In this document: in pieces, positions 16,925 to 23,715 of the stretch
Position numbering within the stretch: the stretch's first letter is position 1
Layout of the letters: each line of letters begins with the position of its first letter
Assembly (NCBI GenBank): GCA_038257155.1
Contig: JBBSJP010000056.1
Coordinates: 1-30,045, forward strand
Reading direction: 5' to 3'
DNA length: 30,045 bases
From: JANJTY01 sp038257155
GTDB taxonomy: Bacteria > Pseudomonadota > Gammaproteobacteria > Xanthomonadales > Xanthomonadaceae
Notes under the pieces: generated by a model
What the model was told of the DNA's origin: nothing
Seen by the model: the letters and a program-made list of their open reading frames with translations, nothing else
Database searches by the model: none
Made by a program: the position numbers and the translations under genes

Positions 16925-18349
16925 CTATCGGGCAACTGCGGCCGGACGGTTGGGTAGCGCCTCGAAGCCGTTGGAAAACATCTCGGCGTCGAGGCGCGAC
17001 AGCGCATCCAGGCAATCAAGACGGGGAAACTCGAAGCCGTTCTTGGGGTCGATCACACGAATCGGCGATGCCTTGATCGCTGCCTCCACCTCGTCTGCCG
17101 AAGCACTTGGAACCTTCATGCGCAACACGGCGGCACAGCCGGCCGAGAGTGGCGAGGCCTGCGAGGTGCCGGCGAAGGTCGTGGTTCCGCCGCCCACGCC
17201 CGACGAGGTGCTGTAGGCACCAGGCGCATAAAGATCGGTCGTGGTGCTGCTATTGCTGAAGCAGGTCGGCAGATCCGCCACGGCGCCCAGGTCGCCGCAC
17301 CCGAAGAAGCCGAAATTCGTATCCCCGAGGTTCGAGTCGTACACCGCGCCAACGCCGATCGTTTTCTCGACGCAGGCCGGTGCGCTCATCTGCGAAGCGG
17401 ACCGCTGGTTGCCTGCCGAAGCAAACACCATGGTGCCATTCGCACTGAGGTTGTTCACCGCAGCCGCCATGGCCTGGGTGAACGAGGCCGCGGCATCACA
17501 GTGTCCGGTGAACAGGGCGCCGGTTCCCAGGCTGGCATTCACCACTTCGGTGTCGGGGTGGTTGACCAGTACCCAGTCCAGCGCGGCCACCACGTCCGAA
17601 CTGCAGCAGAAGCTGTTGCTCGAATCGAGCACCTTGACCGACACGATGTCGGCGCCAGGCGCCGCGCCGCGCGCTGCCACGGCGCCGCCACCGGCAGCGA
17701 TACCAGTCACGTTGGTTCCGTGCCCATGATCGTCTTCGGCCGCGCCTGCGCCAGACTGCGTGTCCGCGCCATTGGGACAGCAACCCACGGCGCCGCCGGG
17801 TCCGGCACAGAAACACTGCTGCCCCACGATGCGGCCAGTGAAATCCGCATGGTCAAGATCGATACCCGAATCGATCACCGCGATCTTGGCTCCGGTTCCG
17901 ATATGCCCGGCATTGAACAGGTCGGTGATGCGTGCCAGCGGAGCGGCCTCCGCCATGTCGCCGCGACCGCCTTCATCCAGATCGATGCGCAGGACACTTG
18001 AATTCTGCAAGAGGGCACGAAGGCCTTGGGCGTCGATGTCGGCGGCGAACCCTGGAACGAATTCGAACTGACGGCGCTGCTTTACCGAGCCCGGCGGCAC
18101 GCCACGCAGGAGGTCGCTACGGACCTTGGCGATCCTCTCGCGGCGTGACTCGCTGAGCGTCAGGAGCGGGGTTTCCGATGCGGGTTCGGCGAACATCACC
18201 AGCACCCGGACGCTGCCTGCCGCGCCCAGTGCATCGTCGATGCCTGGACCTACGCGCGTATCGGCGTGGGCATGGCCCGCTGCGAGCAACAGGGCCAGCA
18301 GACTGCCAGTCCAAGCTGCTGTGGAAATGCCGAGCCTTGCCTTGAGCAT
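16925..18349 (-). CDS. Secreted subtilisin-like (S8) serine protease
   Basis: A 474-residue secreted subtilase. Residues 1-29 are a signal peptide ending in GHAHA. An N-terminal propeptide-like region (VRVLVMFAEP and onward) reaches about 130. The catalytic domain has Asp160 in AVIDSGIDLDH, His210 in DDHGHGTNVTG, the oxyanion Asn314 in SAGN, and Ser396 in FAGTSQASP. Many cysteines (CFC, CC, FCC and others) suggest disulfide bonding outside the cell. Near the C-terminus MFSNGFE (457-463) resembles the final residues of the CSLREA protein at 21757, followed by a short tail. ATG 18349 has AGGAAG seven bases upstream, so I prefer it to ATG 18382. A FAD oxidase gene lies upstream on the same strand. 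Confidence 0.9.
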   Translation of the reverse strand: MLKARLGISTAAWTGSLLALLLAAGHAHADTRVGPGIDDALGAAGSVRVLVMFAEPASETPLLTLSESRRERIAKVRSDLLRGVPPGSVKQRRQFEFVPGFAADIDAQGLRALLQNSSVLRIDLDEGGRGDMAEAAPLARITDLFNAGHIGTGAKIAVIDSGIDLDHADFTGRIVGQQCFCAGPGGAVGCCPNGADTQSGAGAAEDDHGHGTNVTGIAAGGGAVAARGAAPGADIVSVKVLDSSNSFCCSSDVVAALDWVLVNHPDTEVVNASLGTGALFTGHCDAAASFTQAMAAAVNNLSANGTMVFASAGNQRSASQMSAPACVEKTIGVGAVYDSNLGDTNFGFFGCGDLGAVADLPTCFSNSSTTTDLYAPGAYSTSSGVGGGTTTFAGTSQASPLSAGCAAVLRMKVPSASADEVEAAIKASPIRVIDPKNGFEFPRLDCLDALSRLDAEMFSNGFEALPNRPAAVAR

Positions 18350-18465
18350 GTGTCGTCTTCCTGCGATCTGGACCGGCAGCATAACGGAACGCGATCAGGC
18401 GAAGGTGATGGCTCGCCCCACGCACCGCGCACGCGCGATGCGGTCACGTGTCGGATCCACAGCCC

Positions 18466-19965
18466 TCAAGCTTGCGGCGTGATATTGGCGTTCAGGCGGA
18501 ACAGATTGCCCGGGTCGTAGCGCTGTTTGATCTCCACCAGGCGAGGATAGTTGCCCCGGTAGTTGCTGTTCACCACCGGTGCCGATTCGTTGTTGACTTC
18601 GTTGCTGTACCAGCCGTCCGTGTAGGGTTCGAGTGCACTCCACGTCTTCCGCACATAGTCGACATGTGCGGCCGGATCGTCCGCCAGTGGCCAGCTGACG
18701 AACAGCAGCAGGTTGGCCAGCGCCTTGCGTTGGGCAAACGCGGTGGCGTCGCTGGCTACCCGGGCGATGGCGCCGCCGGCGTGCTGAAAGAGCAGGGTGG
18801 TGCCGCGTTCGGCAAAGGCCTTGAAGTTGCCTTCAATCGCGTCGATGAGCTTGTCGGGAATGGCATTGACGAAACCGGACTTCAGGTATTCGTTGGTATT
18901 GCGCGGGTCGGTGTTGTCCATCGAACGCTGCAGGGCTACGTAGTCCTGCGATCGAATACCGTCCTGCAGCGGTGTTCCGGCCTTGTAGAGCGGAGCCAGC
19001 GCGGCCTGTGCGGCAGACTCTTCGCCAGACCAGCAGGTGTGCAGGATGACTGCACCATCCGTGCTGCCAAGCCGCGAAGTCACGATCAGGTCCAGATAGA
19101 GCTCATCCGGTGCCCGCTGGCTGTAGTCCGCATAGAACTGCAAGAGCTGGCGCAACTGCGACAGCGGGAACACCAGGTCGCCGCCCACCACGCGGCGCTG
19201 CATCGGATGCAGTTGGAACTCGAAACCGGTCACCACACCGAAGTTGCCGCCGCCACCCCGCACGCCCCAGAACAGGTCCGGGTTCTGCTCGGCGCTGGCA
19301 TGCTGCAAGCGACCATCGGCAGTCACCACATCGACCGAGGCGAGATTGTCCAGTGCCAGGCCGAAGCGCCGGGCCAGTCGCCCGAAGCCACCACCCAGAG
19401 TCAGTCCACCGACACCGGTATGCGAGACCGTGCCGGCGGTGGTGACCAGACCATGCGCCATCGCTTCGTGATCGAGCTCGCCAAGCAGGCTGCCGCCGCC
19501 GATGTACGCGCGGCGCCTGGACAGGTCGACTCGAGCGTGGCGCAGGCGCGAGAGGTCGATCTGCATGCCGCCATCGCAGGTCGACTTGCCACCATAGCTG
19601 TGGCCGCCACACTTCACTGCGACCAGCAGCTCATGGTCGCGCGCGAAATCCACCGCCCGCATGACGTCGGCCGGGCTGGTTGGCTGCACCACAAGCGCAG
19701 GGTGCTTGTCGATTGCCGGGTTCAGAACTCGGCGGGCAAGTTCATAGCCTTCCTGGCCAGGCAGCAGCAATGGGCCGCGCAGGCTGGCGGCAAGTTCCTG
19801 CACCGCAGAACGCGGAATGCTGAGTTGCCGGCCGCTGCCGCTCACTGCCTGCAGGGTGTCGGAAACTACGCTGAGTGAACGCGCGACTTCAGCCAGCGCG
19901 GCGGCGGGCAGGGCGCCAGCCAGGGCGGCGCCAAGCGCCGTTTGGACGAATCTGCGTCGGTTCAT
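18466..19965 (-). CDS. Tat-exported FAD-linked oxidase (berberine bridge enzyme-like)
   Basis: A 499-residue flavoprotein of the VAO/BBE-like family, which oxidises alcohols, sugars or plant-type metabolites with O2. Residues 1-26 form a twin-arginine signal (MNRRRFVQTALGAALAGALP), so it is exported folded with its flavin. The FAD_binding_4 domain (about 85-255) has KCGGHSYGG, with His122 the expected site of covalent FAD attachment. The second attachment Cys seen in bicovalent members is not present at TVSHTGVGG. GGGGNFGVVTGFEF follows at 237-250. The C-terminal BBE motif is KQRYDPGNLFRLNANI. ATG 19965 has GAGGGG shortly upstream. The frame extends to 20175 but lacks a ribosome binding site there. 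The substrate is unknown. Confidence 0.88.
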   Translation of the reverse strand: MNRRRFVQTALGAALAGALPAAALAEVARSLSVVSDTLQAVSGSGRQLSIPRSAVQELAASLRGPLLLPGQEGYELARRVLNPAIDKHPALVVQPTSPADVMRAVDFARDHELLVAVKCGGHSYGGKSTCDGGMQIDLSRLRHARVDLSRRRAYIGGGSLLGELDHEAMAHGLVTTAGTVSHTGVGGLTLGGGFGRLARRFGLALDNLASVDVVTADGRLQHASAEQNPDLFWGVRGGGGNFGVVTGFEFQLHPMQRRVVGGDLVFPLSQLRQLLQFYADYSQRAPDELYLDLIVTSRLGSTDGAVILHTCWSGEESAAQAALAPLYKAGTPLQDGIRSQDYVALQRSMDNTDPRNTNEYLKSGFVNAIPDKLIDAIEGNFKAFAERGTTLLFQHAGGAIARVASDATAFAQRKALANLLLFVSWPLADDPAAHVDYVRKTWSALEPYTDGWYSNEVNNESAPVVNSNYRGNYPRLVEIKQRYDPGNLFRLNANITPQA

Positions 19966-20280
19966 GCTGTTCCCCTCAGGATATGCAGCCAGGCGCCGCT
20001 CTCCCGGCGGCGAGCTGATCTTGAACCTGCTGCGGGATGAATTCACGCTGCAGCGCGGGAGCAGATGGCCGCATGCTGACGACCTCGACGGCGCGTTCGG
20101 CCACTTGGCGCTTTGCCGGGGTCCGTTTTGATATGCAATGGCGCGTCGCGCCAGAGCGACACCCAACCTGACCAAGACATTTCCTCAATGCCAAGTTTGC
20201 AACTGATGTTCGCGACGAGATTTACCAATGTATTGCGACTGCGTTCCGATGCATGCGGACTCGGGCGGAGGACATCCGGC
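19966..20280. promoter_or_regulatory. Divergent intergenic region with a GC palindrome
   Basis: This region separates the leftward FAD oxidase gene from the rightward lytic transglycosylase gene and should hold both promoters. I see no sigma-70 promoter close to consensus. One near-perfect palindrome is visible: TGGCGCG (20139-20145), a central T, and CGCGCCA (20147-20153). It has the size of a dimeric repressor operator, but no regulator gene adjoins it. Confidence 0.4.
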
Positions 20281-21582
20281 TTGGCTCGCTTGCGTCGCCC
20301 TGCACTGATCGCCTTGTTCCTGATGGCACCTTTGTCCGTTGCGCATGCAGCGTCGCCGACGGACGACTTGAGCGCCTGCCTGGCAAAGTTGCGCGCACCG
20401 GCCCTGGCCGCGGGGATCAGCCACGCGAGTTTCGATGACTACACCGCTGAACTCGTTCCCGATTCTTCGGTACTTGAAGCGCTCGATGCGCAGCCGGAGT
20501 TCGTGACGCCGATCTGGGACTATCTCGCAGCCCTGGTCGACGAGGAGCGTGTCGAGCACGGCCTGCAGCGTCTTGAGGAGCATCAGGATGTGCTGGCGAG
20601 GGTGTCCGAGGCCTATGGCGTCGATCCCGCCACCGTGGTCGCGGTATGGGGCGTGGAAAGCAATTATGGCCAGGTGTTCGGCAAACGCCCCTTGCTCAAT
20701 TCGCTCGCCACGCTGTCCTGTGCCGGCCGTCGGCAATCCTTCTTTCGCGGCGAACTGTTTGCTGCGATGAATATCCTGCAATCGGGCGATGTGAACGAGG
20801 CTGACCTGGTTGGCTCCTGGGCTGGTGCCTTCGGCCACACCCAGTTCATGCCATCGACCTTCCTGCGCATCGCCGTGGATTTCGATGGCGACGGACGACG
20901 CGACCTGGTTGGCAGCGTGGCTGATGCGCTTGCGTCCACGGCCAATTATCTGGGCAAGGCCAACTGGCGCAGCGGTGAAGCCTGGGGCTTTGAGGTGCTG
21001 CTTCCTCAGGGCTTCGAGGCGGCGGGTGCCGGTCGCAAGAACAAGCGGCCTGTTTCGCACTGGGCTGCACGCGGCGTTTTGCGCGCCGATGGCACGCCGC
21101 TGGCGGGAGCCGACGCACCCACAGAGCGGAAGGCTGGATTGCTGCTGCCGGCCGGGCTCGATGGACCGGCTTTCATCGTGTTCCGCAACTTCGATGCCAT
21201 CTACTCCTACAACGCTGCCGAAAGCTATGCGCTGGCCATCGCGCACCTGGCCGACCGACTGCGCGGCGGAGAGGCCTTCGTCACTGCATGGCCGACTGAC
21301 GACCCCGGCCTCTCGCGTGCCGAGCGGCGCGAATTGCAGACCCGACTGCTTGCCTGTGGCCACGACATCGGTGCAATCGATGGCTTGATCGGCAAGGCCA
21401 CGCGCGAAGCGATCCAGTCTGAACAGCGTCGCCTGGAATTCGAGCCGGATGGTCGTGCCGGTCGCCGTCTGCTCGATGCCTTGGTCAGCTGCGAAACGGT
21501 ACCCGGCGTGCCGGCTTCGGGGGCAGTGCAAGCTCGGGAAAGTGGCGAGGTTGCGCCGCCGGCGGATGAACGCATGCACTGA
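20281..21582 (+). CDS. MltB-family lytic murein transglycosylase with peptidoglycan-binding domain
   Basis: A lytic transglycosylase (GH103, SLT_2 domain) that cleaves the MurNAc-GlcNAc bond of peptidoglycan with 1,6-anhydro ring formation. Starting from TTG 20281 it has 433 residues. LARLRRPALIALFLMAPLSV plus AHA is a signal peptide. The catalytic Glu126 is in VAVWGVESNYG, followed by GAFGHTQFMPSTF and YLGKANWRSGEAWG. A C-terminal PG_binding_1 domain (about 347-405) has LQTRLLACGHDIGAIDGLIG and KATREAIQSEQ. I chose TTG 20281 because GGAGG stands at 20267-20271 and the peptide then starts directly as a signal sequence. ATG 20188 would add 31 residues before it and has no ribosome binding site. 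Confidence 0.85.
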   Translation: MARLRRPALIALFLMAPLSVAHAASPTDDLSACLAKLRAPALAAGISHASFDDYTAELVPDSSVLEALDAQPEFVTPIWDYLAALVDEERVEHGLQRLEEHQDVLARVSEAYGVDPATVVAVWGVESNYGQVFGKRPLLNSLATLSCAGRRQSFFRGELFAAMNILQSGDVNEADLVGSWAGAFGHTQFMPSTFLRIAVDFDGDGRRDLVGSVADALASTANYLGKANWRSGEAWGFEVLLPQGFEAAGAGRKNKRPVSHWAARGVLRADGTPLAGADAPTERKAGLLLPAGLDGPAFIVFRNFDAIYSYNAAESYALAIAHLADRLRGGEAFVTAWPTDDPGLSRAERRELQTRLLACGHDIGAIDGLIGKATREAIQSEQRRLEFEPDGRAGRRLLDALVSCETVPGVPASGAVQARESGEVAPPADERMH

Positions 21583-21756
21583 GCGGTGGCGAGCATTTTC
21601 CTGCTTGGCCTATGGATCTGGCGTTGCCCGCCACAGAGGATGAGGCGGGCCTGCGAGTGTCTACGGCAGCCGCATGGCGGGGCTCGACTCATCCCACCGT
21701 GATCCGTTTCTGCAAGAAACTCCGTACTCATCTGGACACCCCCTTGGAGGTTTCAG

Positions 21757-23076
21757 ATGACCCGTCTTGCAACTGTTCTGTCTGTGCTGCCGCTGGCCGT
21801 AGGAATTGGCCTGTTCGCCGATGAGGCTGAGGCCGCGTTCTTCATCGTCAACAGTACCCTGGACGTACCCGAAGTATCGCCCGGCGATGGCAACTGCAAC
21901 CCGCAAGGCGGCGTGGGCAACACCTGCACCCTGCGTGCGGCGATCATGGAAGCCAATGCTCTTGGAGGTGCCCATACCATTGCCGTGGCATCGGGAACCT
22001 ACAACCTCACGCGCAACGGCAGCGGGGAAGAGGCGGCATCCACCGGTGACCTCGACATCCTTGCCGACATCACGCTGACCAATGGCACCAGCAACCCGCC
22101 CCTGGTCTTTGTGCAGACCAGCGACCGCGCATTCGACATCCAGCCGGGCGCGAGCCTGAGCCTGGTCAACATCAGCGTGGCAGGCGGGACGGCGAACAGC
22201 GCCAACACCCTGCGCGGCGGTGCGTTCCACGTGCACAGCGGCGGCGCCTTGAGCCTGGATCGCGCGGTGGTATCGGGCAATATCGCCAATCTCGGCGGCG
22301 CCATCTACAGCGATGGTGACGTGCAGATCGTGGACTCCGAATTCTTCCACAATGCGCTGCTGCAGGGTGGCTTCCTGCTCGACGAGTTCATCAACGGCAC
22401 CGCGATCCTGACGCGCGGTAGCTTGAGTGTCGAACGCAGCAGCTTTCACACGAACGGCGTGATTCCCGGTGGCGAAGGACTTACCACCACGGACTACGCA
22501 ATTCATGCCCGCAGCAGTGGTCCGGCAAACCCTTCGGTCCTGTTGGTCAACACCACGGTGGCGCGCAATACGCGCGGCGTGCGCAGTGAGCAGGTGCCGC
22601 TGGAGATTCGTCTCAGTACCATTGCGCAGAACGATTTCCGAGGCGTGACCTTTCTGCCGGACGGCAATGCGGCCGGCCAGTTGGTGATCCGCGGCAGCGC
22701 CATCGTCGGAAACACCAGCCGTGACTGCGGCGACTTCTTTCCCGCCGCCTGGCACGATCTTCAGAATCACGGCAATGTCAGCACCGACGATAGCTGTGGC
22801 TTCACTGGCCCGAGCGACGTGCAGAATGCCGGCTATCCGTTCTTCGATACCCTGGAAACCTTCGGCGGCCGTACCCCGGCCTTGATGCCGGTTCCGGGCA
22901 GCGCTGTGGTCGATCGCAGCGGCGAGTGTTCGCCGCCCGAGGACCAGCGCGAGACCTCACGGCCCCTGGATGGCGATCTGGATACGTTCGCTGCCTGCGA
23001 CGCCGGTGCGATCGAGTACAACCCCGACAGCGATCCCTTTCTGCCCGATTCGTTGTTCGCCGATGGCTTCGAATAA
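21757..23076 (+). CDS. Secreted CSLREA-domain right-handed beta-helix protein
   Basis: A 439-residue secreted protein. Residues 1-26 are a signal peptide ending AEA. The N-terminal segment NTCTLRAAIMEANALGG (55-71) is the CSLREA signature found at the start of many exported beta-helix proteins. The body has repeated short strands rich in Asn, Gly and Ser (GGAFHVHSGGALSLDRAVVS, then VLLVNTTVARNTRG), which fit a parallel beta-helix or polymorphic outer-membrane-type repeat. The end, NPDSDPFLPDSLFADGFE, carries the FxxGFE tag shared with the S8 protease. TTGGAGG ends six bases before ATG 21757, a strong site. No catalytic residues are apparent; a surface or adhesive role is inferred. Confidence 0.82.
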   Translation: MTRLATVLSVLPLAVGIGLFADEAEAAFFIVNSTLDVPEVSPGDGNCNPQGGVGNTCTLRAAIMEANALGGAHTIAVASGTYNLTRNGSGEEAASTGDLDILADITLTNGTSNPPLVFVQTSDRAFDIQPGASLSLVNISVAGGTANSANTLRGGAFHVHSGGALSLDRAVVSGNIANLGGAIYSDGDVQIVDSEFFHNALLQGGFLLDEFINGTAILTRGSLSVERSSFHTNGVIPGGEGLTTTDYAIHARSSGPANPSVLLVNTTVARNTRGVRSEQVPLEIRLSTIAQNDFRGVTFLPDGNAAGQLVIRGSAIVGNTSRDCGDFFPAAWHDLQNHGNVSTDDSCGFTGPSDVQNAGYPFFDTLETFGGRTPALMPVPGSAVVDRSGECSPPEDQRETSRPLDGDLDTFAACDAGAIEYNPDSDPFLPDSLFADGFE

Positions 23077-23121
23077 GCAGCGGCCGGCATTGGACGGTCG
23101 GCGTCCGCGGCATGACTTGCT

Positions 23122-23144
23122 GCTCGCGAAAACGCTTCGCGAGC
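23122..23144 (+). promoter_or_regulatory. Perfect hairpin upstream of the ECF sigma gene
   Basis: GCTCGCGAA (23122-23130) and TTCGCGAGC (23136-23144) form a perfect 9-base stem with a five-base AACGC loop. It lies between the CSLREA gene stop and the sigma factor start, 15 bases before the ATG at 23160. No T-run follows, so it is a poor intrinsic terminator. It could be a terminator-like RNA end, an operator, or a leader structure affecting sigma translation. Confidence 0.6.
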
Positions 23145-23159
23145 GCGTATCCTTTCGCA

Positions 23160-23705
23160 ATGAGCCGGGACGTTACCCAGAACCTCAACGCCGAAGGCGG
23201 GCCGCGATTCGACGACGAGCTTTACGTTCTGCTGCACGGCTTGGCGCGGCGCGAGCTGCGCCGCCTGGGGCAGCGCCGAACCCTCAATGCAACCGCGCTG
23301 GTCAACGAGGCATGGCTGAAGCTGGCCTCCGGTCAAGGCCAATGGCAAAGCCGCGCACATTTCCTGTCGACCATGGCCAAGGTCATGCGCCATGTGTTGA
23401 TCGACTACGCGCGCGAGCAGGGCGCGCAACGTCGCGGAGGCGATGCGCTGCGGGTGACCTTCGAAGGTCTGGCAGTGGACGACGCGAGCCAGGGCGAGGC
23501 GGTCGAGTTGCTGGCCATTGACCGTGCACTGCAGGGACTTGCGGCGCTGGATGCCAGGCTCGAGCAGGTGATCGAGCTGCGCTTCTTTGCCGGCTTGACG
23601 GTAACGGAGATTGCGGCTGCGATGGGCCTGTCCGAGCCCACGATCAAGCGCGACCTGCGCGCCGCTCGCGCCTTCATCGCGGCCGAGCTCGGGCATACGC
23701 CGTGA
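23160..23705 (+). CDS. ECF-type RNA polymerase sigma factor
   Basis: A 181-residue sigma factor of the Sigma70_ECF (PF07638-like) branch. Region 2 spans about 15-90, with TLNATALVNEAWLKLASGQ (41-59) in place of the usual acidic D-A-E-D-L-V-Q-E core-binding motif. Then come FLSTMAKVMRHVLIDYAREQ and the basic QRRGGD. Region 4 spans about 125-177 with VIELRFFAGLTVTEIAAAMG and SEPTIKRDLRAARAFI as the DNA-binding helices. The start is ATG 23160; an upstream in-frame extension lies in the previous gene and was dropped. The kinase gene begins 10 bases after its stop. Sigma factors of this type are typically paired with Ser/Thr kinases rather than with a transmembrane anti-sigma factor, and no anti-sigma gene is seen here. 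Confidence 0.88.
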   Translation: MSRDVTQNLNAEGGPRFDDELYVLLHGLARRELRRLGQRRTLNATALVNEAWLKLASGQGQWQSRAHFLSTMAKVMRHVLIDYAREQGAQRRGGDALRVTFEGLAVDDASQGEAVELLAIDRALQGLAALDARLEQVIELRFFAGLTVTEIAAAMGLSEPTIKRDLRAARAFIAAELGHTP

Positions 23706-23715
23706 GGCTCATTGC

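Noticed and set aside
18448..19878. Plus-strand frame of 476 codons
   Set aside because: It is the antisense shadow of the FAD-linked oxidase, which has a Tat signal, FAD-binding motifs and a strong ribosome binding site.
20185..21579. Minus-strand frame of 464 codons
   Set aside because: It is the antisense shadow of the lytic transglycosylase, which has a catalytic Glu motif and a peptidoglycan-binding domain.
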